A stretch of DNA of 64,000 nt, taken from a virus. The stretch spans positions 1 to 64,000 of IMG/VR virus record IMGVR_UViG_3300028394_000066; one strand, written 5' to 3'. Shown here piece after piece: positions 57,070 through 64,000 of the stretch (within the stretch, counting starts at the first letter, position 1; every line of letters starts with the position of its first letter). The notes below the pieces were generated by a model. The model had not been told where the DNA came from. It was given only the letters and a program-made list of their open reading frames with translations, and did not search any database. The position numbers and the translations under genes are program-made.

Positions 57070-57513
57070 GTGGCACGAGTATTTGAAGAAGAAGGCACCC
57101 GCTTCACCGACCCTGAGTCGCTTGAAGCACAAGTCCGTGAATACGGGAAGATTAAAACTTCCATGGAGATTCTCGAGACCCGTTCAAAAGAACTTCGCAC
57201 CAAGTTGTTTGAGTACCTCGACACTGAGGGCGAGGAAGACGACAAGGGCAACGTTCAGCTTGAGCTCCCTGCGTCTATTGACGGAATCACTCGTCTAGAA
57301 AAGCAGCGACGAGTAACCCGTAAGCTTGACGAAATGACCGCAGAAACAATCATTGACCAGACAGGTCTTGCAGAAGAGGTCTACGAAATGAAGCGCGTAA
57401 TCAACGAGGACGCACTCATGGCCGCTTACTACGAAGGTAAGATTACCGAAGAGCAGCTTGACGAGATGTTCCCAACTAGTATCATTTGGGCACTACGTAC
57501 CATCAAGAAGTAG
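57070..57513 (+). CDS. acidic helical protein in replication operon
   Basis: 147 residues, GTG start with AGGAGG 5 bases upstream. Strongly charged, mostly helical (LEAQVREYGKIKTSMEILETRSKELRTKL) with ARVTRKLDEMTAETIIDQTG and an ending TIKK. This type lies in many actinophage replication operons without a known function. Confidence 0.65.
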   Translation: MARVFEEEGTRFTDPESLEAQVREYGKIKTSMEILETRSKELRTKLFEYLDTEGEEDDKGNVQLELPASIDGITRLEKQRRVTRKLDEMTAETIIDQTGLAEEVYEMKRVINEDALMAAYYEGKITEEQLDEMFPTSIIWALRTIKK

Positions 57514-57519
57514 GTTTGA

Positions 57520-57993
57520 ATGGTAGGGATGCGCGGTGACGACGAGATTCTCAAAGCCTTTGAGGGTCTCGACCGCGCGCCTGGTTCAAAACAAAAACGA
57601 CGAGAAACCACTGCAGTAGCAGACAAGCGTCGCAAGAAAATCCTGGGGCAGTCTAACGGCTGGGATGAAAATCCCATAGTTAAAACGCTCAAGGGGGTAG
57701 AGACCGAGGTGTTTACTATCGGAGCCTTTGCGGAGGCTCTAGAAAAACAAATCGTAACTATCCGCTTATGGGAGAAGAAGGGATACATCCCAATTGCTCC
57801 CTACCGTTTGCGCTCAAAGAGCTTAAATGGTAAAAAGGTAAATGGTAATCGTGTGTATACACGAGCACTGATTGAAATCACAATTGAAGAATTCGCAAAT
57901 CGTGGGCTTCTAGGTACTGCCCGCGTGGAGTGGAAACAGCATACAGACTTGACAGAGGTACTTGTGCACCGCTGGAAAGATGCGCTAAACTAA
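57520..57993 (+). CDS. MerR-like DNA-binding protein
   Basis: 157 residues. Basic N-terminal tail, then a helix-turn-helix with wing: VFTIGAFAEALEKQIVTIRLWEKKGYIP (about 67-95), the I..FA..L....T.R.WE..G.IP pattern of the MerR family, then R.Y...L (NRVYTRALIE). It may regulate phage or host genes; the usual effector domain is absent and the C terminus (about 120-157) is short. Confidence 0.75.
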   Translation: MVGMRGDDEILKAFEGLDRAPGSKQKRRETTAVADKRRKKILGQSNGWDENPIVKTLKGVETEVFTIGAFAEALEKQIVTIRLWEKKGYIPIAPYRLRSKSLNGKKVNGNRVYTRALIEITIEEFANRGLLGTARVEWKQHTDLTEVLVHRWKDALN

Positions 57994-57997
57994 ATAC

Positions 57998-58038
57998 GTG
58001 GTCGAAAGACCCACTGCCAACAAAGTAGCCGCAAGGCT
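57998..58038 (+). promoter_or_regulatory. two GNRA-tetraloop hairpins in the ssDNA-binding gene leader
   Basis: GTGGTC-GAAA-GACCCAC (57998-58014, one bulged C) and AGCC-GCAA-GGCT (58027-58038), followed by a purine-rich, weakly structured stretch without a strong ribosome site. Confidence 0.45.
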
Positions 58039-58061
58039 CATAACCGAAAGATAAAAAGCCC

Positions 58062-58709
58062 ATGATTGAAAACCCATCCGTCGAAGCAGAACACTACCTT
58101 GCTGAAGACACCGTCGAATCCGACCCGAAGCACGGTACCACTGTGCAGGCAGGTTGGGGAGCCGCAAAGGACGTTCTGAAGAGCTCGTCTAACTCGGACT
58201 ACCCCACCGACTTCCGCTTCTCTGACCAAGCTCAGCTCGTCCGCTTTATGGAAGACGAGCCGTTTGCTGTTTACGAGTCGCACTGGATTGAGCGCGAAGG
58301 TAAGAAGTCCTTCGTTTGCCTTGGCGATGAATGCCCTTTGTGCACCATTGCTGGCGACAAGCCCCGTCCAAAGTTCGCATTTAACATCATCTCGCTTTCT
58401 GATGGTGAGCCCAATGTTCAGATTATGACCGCACCGCCTTCGTTTGCGCGTCAGCTTCAAGCAGCCAACGAGGACCCTCGTCGCGGCCCGCTTACGAAGT
58501 ACTACTGGGCAATCTCTCGCACAGGTACAGGTAACAAGACGCTGTTCACGCTTGACCGCGTTCGTGGTACCGACCTTGCGGAAGAGTGGGAGTTGGACGC
58601 CAACTCGGTTGACGAGTTTGCAATGACAGCTGTGTCGTACGACACTTCTGCAGTGTACGTGAGCCCTCGCGACGAGCTGTTGAAAATCGCACGCACGCTG
58701 GTTTCCTAA
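58062..58709 (+). CDS. single-stranded DNA-binding protein
   Basis: 215 residues. N-terminal acidic tail, DFRFSDQAQLVRFMEDEPFAVY.SHWI.REGKKSFVC (about 50-85), a Cys pair cluster C-x4-C-x2-C (CLGDECPLC) and a basic PRPKFAFNI segment, as in actinophage ssDNA-binding proteins with an OB-fold and zinc site (gp32-like role). Placed between a helicase and the polymerase. Codon choice and structured leader suggest high, controlled expression. Confidence 0.82.
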   Translation: MIENPSVEAEHYLAEDTVESDPKHGTTVQAGWGAAKDVLKSSSNSDYPTDFRFSDQAQLVRFMEDEPFAVYESHWIEREGKKSFVCLGDECPLCTIAGDKPRPKFAFNIISLSDGEPNVQIMTAPPSFARQLQAANEDPRRGPLTKYYWAISRTGTGNKTLFTLDRVRGTDLAEEWELDANSVDEFAMTAVSYDTSAVYVSPRDELLKIARTLVS

Positions 58710-58721
58710 CCACTCACCCCT

Positions 58722-58771
58722 GCGGGGGACCAGGCTTTGTTTATCCTTTCGTGTTACGCCTGGTCTCCCGC
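58722..58771 (+). terminator. 14-bp hairpin before the polymerase gene
   Basis: GCGGGGGACCAGGC / GCCTGGTCTCCCGC with a 22-base loop. No T-run; likely a partial terminator or a stabiliser of the ssDNA-binding mRNA. Confidence 0.6.
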
Positions 58772-58793
58772 ACATTACTTTTAGAGGGCTTAT

Positions 58794-60797
58794 ATGAACG
58801 TCATTACTACTAAAGAACAACTCGACGAGTTTGTTCAGTATTACGCCAAGGTTGAAGCATTCGCCTGGGACGTAGAGACCATCGGGGATAACCGTCTGTA
58901 CCCCGTTATCAACGACGTTTGTTGGATTTCTTTTGCGACCGATGGCCGTGTAGATGTTATTCCCATGGGCCACCCTAACGGTGAGCTTGAAGGCCACGAC
59001 AAGCCTTTACTTCTTCCTGGACAACGACGACTCGCGGAAGGAAAACCCATCCTTGACTCGCACTACTCTAAAGACCAGCGTAAATGGACTGCTAAGTTTG
59101 GTGAAGCACCAGAGCAACTTACCCCTCGCCAAATCTTTGACGCTATTGAGCCGCTTATGTTTGGTCCCGCCTTAAAGATTGCGCACAACGCCAAGTTTGA
59201 CTTAAAGTCAGTCGCAAAATACTACAAGGGGAGTGTTCCCGCAAAACCCCATTTTGATACCCTGATGGCTGCTTTTATCATCAACAACATGAACAAGTTT
59301 GACCTTGGACTTGCTGCTTGCGTAAAACGCGAATTAGGCATAGTGGTGGAGAAGGGTGTGGGAGAAAACGTCGCTCTACACGCGTTCTCAGAGGTAGCAA
59401 AGTATTCAGGTATAGACGCTGAGGTTACTTGGAAACTTTATCAAGCCCTTGCCCCTAAGATTACTGGCAACCTACAAAAGGTTTGGCGTCTTGAAACTGA
59501 CGTGCTAGCTGCTCTCTGTGACATGGAATTAACTGGTGCTTACTTAGACCAAGCAGCCCTCAAGACACTCGCAGAAGAGGTGGAAAAGGGCAAGATTGAT
59601 GCCGAGGCCAAGTGCTACAAAGAAGCAGGAAAAGCCTTCTCTATCAACTCAGTTCCCGCCAAGCAGATGCTTTTGTTTGGGTCTGAGAACGGCCAGAAGC
59701 CCCGTCTGCCAGCCCCAAACCCTAAGTTTAAGACTGTGCTCACCCCTAAAGGACAAGCGGCTCACAAGGCTCGTGAGGCCCTTACACACATTCACTATTC
59801 TGTTTCAGCAGAAGCCCTCGAGTTTCATCGTGGCAAAGATGCTTTGGTTGACGCACTCCTTGAGTACCAAGACCTCAATAAACTTATGACTACCTACGTA
59901 ACTCCGTATACAGGTGGGGACGTTAAGCGCGTCACCAATGGTAAAGAAAAAATTACTAAGCGTAAGAGCCTCCTTATCAATGGACGAGTACACACTAACT
60001 TCAAAGCCCACGGTGCCGAGACGGGACGGTTCTCGTCATCCGAACCAAACCTTCAAAACATTCCTTCATCAGGAGAATACGGAAAACTAGTACGCAATCT
60101 TTTTGTAGCTCCTCCTGGGTATAAGCTGGTTGTTGCAGACTACTCTCAGATAGAGCCAAGAATTATTGCATCTTTCTCAAAAGACCCAGTTATGCTGGAG
60201 AACTACATGACTGGAGGAGATATCTATACTACAATTGGTGATACGATGGGCGTCGACCGTCAGGCTGGAAAAGTCTTGGTCCTCGCAATCTCATACGGGG
60301 TAGGTCCCGACAAGATTGCAGCGTCTGTTGGGTGTACTGTAAAGGAAGCTAAAGACCTCCTTAACCGCTTTGAAGCAAAGTTTGCTTCCATTGCGCAGTA
60401 CAAAGCCAAGGTAATTCGTATGGCAAAGCAGGCGGGGCCCATCCCGTTTGTTGAAACAATGTTTGGACGCCGCCGCTACATTCCCGACCTTAAATCCTCA
60501 GAGTTTGGATTGCTGGGTAGGGCCGAACGTCAGGCGTTTAACACAATGATTCAGGGGTCAGCTGCTGACCTCATGAAACTGGCTTTAGTTCGTGCACACT
60601 CGTGTTTTGTAAATGAGCCAGATATAAACTTAATTCTCACAGTACATGATGAACTTGTGACAATTTCGCCAGAGAATAAAGCTACTGAAGTTGCCGAGGC
60701 AATTCGTGAATCTATGGAGGGTATACAGTTGTCTAATATTACTGTTCCGCTAATTGCAGACGTTAAAATTGTAGACAAGTGGGGTGAAGCAAAGTAA
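58794..60797 (+). CDS. PolA-type DNA polymerase with 3'-5' exonuclease
   Basis: 667 residues. Exonuclease domain with AWDVET (about 23-28), IAHNAKFDL (about 125) and YSGIDAEV (Exo III). Polymerase motifs: A VVADYSQIEPR (about 447-457), B D-R-x3-K-x7-YG (about 480-497), and C TVHDE (about 616). The position equal to E. coli Phe762 is Leu. No 5'-nuclease domain. It is the replicative polymerase. Start has GAGGG 5 bases upstream. Confidence 0.95.
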   Translation: MNVITTKEQLDEFVQYYAKVEAFAWDVETIGDNRLYPVINDVCWISFATDGRVDVIPMGHPNGELEGHDKPLLLPGQRRLAEGKPILDSHYSKDQRKWTAKFGEAPEQLTPRQIFDAIEPLMFGPALKIAHNAKFDLKSVAKYYKGSVPAKPHFDTLMAAFIINNMNKFDLGLAACVKRELGIVVEKGVGENVALHAFSEVAKYSGIDAEVTWKLYQALAPKITGNLQKVWRLETDVLAALCDMELTGAYLDQAALKTLAEEVEKGKIDAEAKCYKEAGKAFSINSVPAKQMLLFGSENGQKPRLPAPNPKFKTVLTPKGQAAHKAREALTHIHYSVSAEALEFHRGKDALVDALLEYQDLNKLMTTYVTPYTGGDVKRVTNGKEKITKRKSLLINGRVHTNFKAHGAETGRFSSSEPNLQNIPSSGEYGKLVRNLFVAPPGYKLVVADYSQIEPRIIASFSKDPVMLENYMTGGDIYTTIGDTMGVDRQAGKVLVLAISYGVGPDKIAASVGCTVKEAKDLLNRFEAKFASIAQYKAKVIRMAKQAGPIPFVETMFGRRRYIPDLKSSEFGLLGRAERQAFNTMIQGSAADLMKLALVRAHSCFVNEPDINLILTVHDELVTISPENKATEVAEAIRESMEGIQLSNITVPLIADVKIVDKWGEAK

Positions 60798-61204
60798 TGT
60801 TTTTTAAAAAGAAAAAGAAGACCCTTACTTTACGCGACATCAACAACCGCATTCGCGGGTTTATCTTGGATTCACAAATTCAGAATGCTCATGAACTAAG
60901 CGTAATTTTGGGATGTTCCAATATTAGCAGTGAAGTTCAAGAGCGTGAAGAAGAGGAGAGCGACAAACGCATCGAAAAAATTTCATATTTAGTTCCACTA
61001 CTATACGCTCACGTTCACCTTTTGGCAGAAGGAGCAGTGGAATACCAGAAGAGCACTCTACCTGAAGAATTTAAAGATTTTCCAGATGAGATTTGGATGG
61101 AAAGCCGTAGGATGATGGAACAAGTCGCCATATCAACACTCGTGGGGTCTGTGTCACAACTTATTGACATGGGGCTCATTGATATTCCAAGAAAGCACAA
61201 GTAA
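60797..61204 (+). CDS. 135-residue helical protein after polymerase
   Basis: MFFKKKKK start, helical, with HELSVILGCSNISSEVQE and a central ISYLVPLLYAHVHLLAEGAVEYQ; ends in DIPRKHK. TAATG overlap with the polymerase gene. Unknown function; proteins of this size follow the polymerase in several actinophages. Confidence 0.6.
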   Translation: MFFKKKKKTLTLRDINNRIRGFILDSQIQNAHELSVILGCSNISSEVQEREEEESDKRIEKISYLVPLLYAHVHLLAEGAVEYQKSTLPEEFKDFPDEIWMESRRMMEQVAISTLVGSVSQLIDMGLIDIPRKHK

Positions 61205-61208
61205 ACTA

Positions 61209-61298
61209 ATGAATGAATACACAACAACCGACGCTGTAGACGGTTACGCCTGCCCCATCGACCCGATGGAAGCACTTCAGTGCGAGAGCTGCCAGTAA
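61209..61298 (+). CDS. 29-residue cysteine microprotein
   Basis: Starts MNEYTTTDAV; contains ACPIDPMEALQCESCQ, i.e. C-x9-C-x2-C at the very C terminus. Short (C-P-(I/V)-D-P-(M/L)-(D/E)-A-L-x-C-x-x-C-Q) peptides of this kind recur in actinophage genomes (from memory, not searched). Between the polymerase-linked gene and a zinc-ribbon gene. No ribosome site is evident. Confidence 0.5.
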   Translation: MNEYTTTDAVDGYACPIDPMEALQCESCQ

Positions 61299-61313
61299 TA
61301 CTATAGGAGTAAA

Positions 61314-61691
61314 ATGAGTAACGCGGATTGGTGGGCCCAAAAACTGGGCAATACACAACCAGTACAGCAGGGGCGACCCGTTCCTAATATTCCTATGCCG
61401 CCGTCTCAACAACCTATGACGCCGATGCCCACGTTTCAGCAGCAACCGTCTGCTGGGCGTGCGCAAAGCGCATCTCAAGTCTTATCCTGTCCTGAATGCG
61501 GTTCAGGAAACTATATGTCTGTAGCAGGAACAGCGCCCCGTTGTTTTGATTGCGGGTACCCCATCGAGCAGTCGGGCTCCCGATACGGTAATTTATCTAC
61601 CGCTCGAGTTGAAGGAGCAGCCCAATCCGCTCGCGGCAATGACACAAAAAGTAATTGGAATCCCCAAGGAATTATCGGAACTATAAATTAA
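61314..61691 (+). CDS. protein with C-terminal zinc ribbon
   Basis: 125 residues. N-terminal Gln/Pro-rich disordered part, then LSCPECGSGNYM... and RCFDCGYP: C-x2-C with 18-residue spacing to C-x2-C (about 59-85). AGGAG ribosome site. Function unknown; just before recA. Confidence 0.72.
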   Translation: MSNADWWAQKLGNTQPVQQGRPVPNIPMPPSQQPMTPMPTFQQQPSAGRAQSASQVLSCPECGSGNYMSVAGTAPRCFDCGYPIEQSGSRYGNLSTARVEGAAQSARGNDTKSNWNPQGIIGTIN

Positions 61692-61720
61692 CCTACCCAA
61701 CTAAAACAAGGACTACTAAA

Positions 61721-62764
61721 TTGATAAACCCAGATGCATTAAAAGTTATGGCCCAAATTAACAAACGCTTTGGAGGCGATACTGTTGTTATTGGCGGAGA
61801 TATTCGTAACGACCTTATTCCTCGTGTTACTACTGGCTCTACTACTTTTGATTACGTTCTTGGTGGGGGTTTTCCTGCTAATCAGTGGAATGAACTCATC
61901 GGAGAACCTAGCCACGGCAAAACGGCTATCGCGCTCAAAGTCATCGCAGCAAACCAGGCGCTAAATCCAGACTTTACTACCGTATGGATTGCGGCAGAGC
62001 AGTGGGTTCCCGACTACGCAGCAATGTGTGGTGTCGATGCCAGCCGTGTAATCGTAGTTGAAACTAACATAATGGAAGAGGCGTACGACGCCGCCATTGC
62101 TTTTGCAGAATCAAAAGCGGTAGACGCTATTGTTATTGACTCATTGCCCGCTCTTGTTCCTGGGCCTGAAAATGAAAAAAACATGGACGAAATGACCGTT
62201 GGTCGTGGAGCTCTCTTGACTAACAAGTTTTTCCGTAAAGCTGGCGCTGCTATGAAACGCTCACTTACCGAAGAAGAGCGCCCCATCATGGGGCTCATCA
62301 TTAACCAGTGGCGCATGAAGATTGGGGTCATGCATGGAGACCCCCGCACTACTCCTGGTGGAGTAGGAAAAGACTACGCGTACTTTACCCGCTCAGAAGT
62401 TCGTCGTGACGAATGGATTGAAACTGGTTCTGGAGATAACAAAGTTCGTGTAGGACAGCGTATCAAAATTCGTGTCACCAAGAACAAGACTGCCCCGCCA
62501 CAACAGATTGCGTACGTGGATTTCTACTTTAAAGACCACTCAATCTACGAGGCAGGAGACTACGACACGGCTAAGGAAGTTGCCGCCATGTCTATTGTTA
62601 AACAAATTGTTGACCGACGAGGTGGTTGGGTCTACTACGGTGAGCGTAAGTGGCAGGGCCTAGAGGCCCTTGTGAACTCTATCCGTGAAGAGGTAGACTT
62701 ATTTGAAGAGCTACGAGATAAGGTTCTCGAAGACTCACCCCAGATTCCTATTGTAACGGAGTAA
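61721..62764 (+). CDS. recA: RecA-like recombinase
   Basis: 347 residues from TTG 61721, chosen because AAGGA lies 8 bases upstream and the longer frame overlaps the previous gene. Walker A GEPSHGKTA (about 62-70), Walker B IVIDSLPALVP (about 145-155), GVGKDYAYFTRSEVRRDEW and a C-terminal YFKDHSIYEAGDYD region. Filament-forming strand-exchange ATPase used in recombination-dependent replication. UvsX is another name used for such phage proteins. Confidence 0.88.
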   Translation: MINPDALKVMAQINKRFGGDTVVIGGDIRNDLIPRVTTGSTTFDYVLGGGFPANQWNELIGEPSHGKTAIALKVIAANQALNPDFTTVWIAAEQWVPDYAAMCGVDASRVIVVETNIMEEAYDAAIAFAESKAVDAIVIDSLPALVPGPENEKNMDEMTVGRGALLTNKFFRKAGAAMKRSLTEEERPIMGLIINQWRMKIGVMHGDPRTTPGGVGKDYAYFTRSEVRRDEWIETGSGDNKVRVGQRIKIRVTKNKTAPPQQIAYVDFYFKDHSIYEAGDYDTAKEVAAMSIVKQIVDRRGGWVYYGERKWQGLEALVNSIREEVDLFEELRDKVLEDSPQIPIVTE

Positions 62765-62767
62765 TAC

Positions 62768-63088
62768 GTGAAAAGCGAAGGTCAGAAGCAGTCCCAGAAA
62801 CACGAGAAACGTCTCGCAAAAGCTGTAGGAGGGCAAACCACAGCCGCTTCTGGGGCCTTCTGGTCTCGCAAAGGCGATGTACGAAGCCCCACGCTTCTTA
62901 TAGAACACAAGTGGACTGGAAAGAAAACCAAAACTATTAGCTCAACAGAGCTTAAGAAAATTACCAACGAAGCAATAATGGACGGAAGACTCCCAGTGTT
63001 TGGGATTCACCTAGACGGGGAAGATTATGTAGTCCTTCTCGAGACAGATTTCCTCGAACTTTGGGACAAATTACATGCTGCGAACTGA
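62768..63088 (+). CDS. Holliday-junction-resolvase-like nuclease
   Basis: 106 residues, GTG start. Basic N terminus, then ASGAFWSRKGDVRSPTLLIEHKWT: a PD-(D/E)XK active-site pattern with GDV and LLIEHKWT (E-x-K), as in the small phage resolvase-type nucleases. It may resolve recombination junctions made by RecA. Overlaps WhiB by 14 bases. Confidence 0.75.
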   Translation: MKSEGQKQSQKHEKRLAKAVGGQTTAASGAFWSRKGDVRSPTLLIEHKWTGKKTKTISSTELKKITNEAIMDGRLPVFGIHLDGEDYVVLLETDFLELWDKLHAAN

Positions 63089-63404
63089 CTACGAGCACTG
63101 GACCGACCAAGCTCGGTGCTCTGGGATTGAAAACCCTGACATATTCTTTCCCCCCCGTGACAAAGACCTTTATAAAAAAATAGCAACAGAGGCGAAAGCC
63201 ATGTGCTCAGGAGTCAAAGGTTCAAGTCCTTGCCCAGTTAGAACCCAATGCTTGTGGACCGCAATCGAGGACGACGAGCAACATGGAATCTGGGGAGGCT
63301 TAAGCCACCGTGAACGAAACGCCGTAGTACGTAAGTGGAGTCGAAACTTCAAAAGTAAGATGACACTAAAGGAATACATATTCCAACTAAACAAGGAGAA
63401 CTAA
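63075..63404 (+). CDS. whiB: WhiB-type Fe-S regulator
   Basis: 109 residues. Cysteines C15, C44, C53 and C59 and the GIWGGLSHRER motif (about 71-81) identify the WhiB family, found only in Actinobacteria and their phages; they bind a [4Fe-4S] cluster and interact with the main sigma factor. Here C44 and C53 are eight residues apart, instead of the usual two (C-x2-C). C terminus is basic. Phage WhiB proteins can repress host whiB genes and block superinfection (known for mycobacteriophage TM4). Confidence 0.92.
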   Translation: MLRTDYEHWTDQARCSGIENPDIFFPPRDKDLYKKIATEAKAMCSGVKGSSPCPVRTQCLWTAIEDDEQHGIWGGLSHRERNAVVRKWSRNFKSKMTLKEYIFQLNKEN

Positions 63405-64000
63405 ATGGTAGTAATGAAATCGGACTTGAAAAAGTTCCTTGATGCAAAAGCAAAGCCTAGTCGTCTTCTTGGGGATATTGAACGACACCTCCAGAAGCGT
63501 CCCGTAGGAGACCGCTCAACTACTGTGCTTCACCCCTCGGAGATTATCAAGAAAGATTTCTGCCGACGAGGTTCGTACTTCCTGTTGAGTGGCCACACCA
63601 AGATTGCCGAGAAGCCTGCTCTTCGCCTACAGTCTATATTTGACGAGGGACACGCAATCCACGCCAAGTGGCAACGCTGGTTCCAAGAGATGGGCGTTCT
63701 TCACGGCAAGTTTTACTGTTCAGTTTGTGAGCACAGCACCTGGGGCACCTCTCCCGAGGCCTGTGAGAGCTGTGGGGCGCCTTGGACTAAGTTGACCTAT
63801 GACGAGGTCACCCTTCACGATGACGCCCTGCGTATCAAGGGACACACCGACGGATGGATTAAAGGTATTGGTGACGATACTCTGATTGAAATCAAGTCAG
63901 TGGGTCCAGGCACAATTCGTTCAGAATCTCCTGGCCTGTTTATGGATGCCGATGGAGATTTCATGAAAGCGTGGAGCAACGTACGACGACCTTTCTCGAC
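63405..64000 (+). CDS. PD-(D/E)XK exonuclease (Cas4/RecB-like), truncated by window edge
   Basis: About 198 residues read before the sequence ends. N-terminal region with LHPSEIIKKDFCRRGSYF (a Cys-containing Cas4/RecB-type lead), a four-Cys zinc site (CSVCEHS ... CESCGAPW), then GHTDGWI and LIEIKS: D, E-x-K of the nuclease core. Such RecB-like nucleases process DNA ends in recombination. Preceded by AAGGAG and coupled to WhiB by a 1-base gap. Confidence 0.85.
   Translation, partial: MVVMKSDLKKFLDAKAKPSRLLGDIERHLQKRPVGDRSTTVLHPSEIIKKDFCRRGSYFLLSGHTKIAEKPALRLQSIFDEGHAIHAKWQRWFQEMGVLHGKFYCSVCEHSTWGTSPEACESCGAPWTKLTYDEVTLHDDALRIKGHTDGWIKGIGDDTLIEIKSVGPGTIRSESPGLFMDADGDFMKAWSNVRRPFS

Noticed and set aside
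58038-58997. Minus-strand frame of 319 residues opposite the ssDNA-binding gene
   Set aside because: Covers two well-supported genes and the hairpin between them, has no motif and no ribosome site.

Overview
The window is a contiguous stretch of a lytic-type, contractile-tailed (myovirus) double-stranded DNA phage genome. A complete virion gene set is legible: large terminase, portal, scaffold, major capsid, neck proteins, tail sheath, tail tube, tape measure, LysM-like and hub baseplate proteins, gp25-like and gp6/J-like wedge proteins and a gp5-like spike. A WhiB-type Fe-S regulator, GTG and TTG starts, dense TAATG/ATGA gene couplings and a peptidoglycan-binding lysin all point to an actinobacterial host. 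The base composition looks moderate (not computed), unlike high-GC soil actinomycetes, so a freshwater-type or other moderate-GC actinobacterium is possible; this last step is inference. No integrase, excisionase or lysogeny repressor was recognised, and neither genome end can be assigned.

Layout. 1-2.8 kb: a minus-strand HNH nuclease, then a run of small unknown genes with a recurring 10-base motif. 2.8-6.4 kb: independently controlled modules separated by hairpin terminators: Hsp20, an odd tRNA, a minus-strand four-helix membrane protein, a ribonucleotide reductase beta subunit with class Ic-like ligands, a 54-residue poly-acidic protein, tRNA-Asn, a holin-like protein, tRNA-Arg and tRNA-Thr. 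6.4-10.7 kb: lysis and envelope cluster (NlpC/P60 enzyme, M23 endolysin with peptidoglycan-binding domain, small membrane proteins). 10.7-21.1 kb: head genes and packaging. 21.1-29.1 kb: adhesion region with a 1382-residue collagen-like fibre, a duplicated glycine-rich tip protein, a glycosyltransferase and two further fibre proteins. 29.1-33.9 kb: neck and tail-completion genes, interrupted by a cassette of eleven very small, mostly Lys-rich genes, four of them cysteine-rich, joined by stop/start overlaps. 33.9-50.5 kb: sheath, tube, chaperone pair with a likely +1 frameshift, tape measure with M23 domain, hub, baseplate. 50.5-64 kb: replication and recombination: HTH protein, DnaC-like loader, SWIM-finger protein, DnaB-like helicase, primase, SNF2-type helicase, MerR-like protein, ssDNA-binding protein, PolA-type polymerase, RecA, Holliday-junction-resolvase-like nuclease, WhiB and a PD-(D/E)XK exonuclease cut by the window edge.

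How it works together. The replication block would copy the genome with a PolA-type polymerase and recombine it through RecA and the nucleases; NrdB and the tRNAs support nucleotide supply and translation; the structural block builds a particle whose collagen-like fibres, carbohydrate-binding-like baseplate modules and tape-measure peptidase fit attachment to and penetration of a Gram-positive wall. The least explained part is the cassette of small basic and cysteine-rich proteins at 29.9-32.2 kb, which sits inside the virion operon and is the best candidate for undescribed biology. No gene-free stretch exceeds 300 bases.
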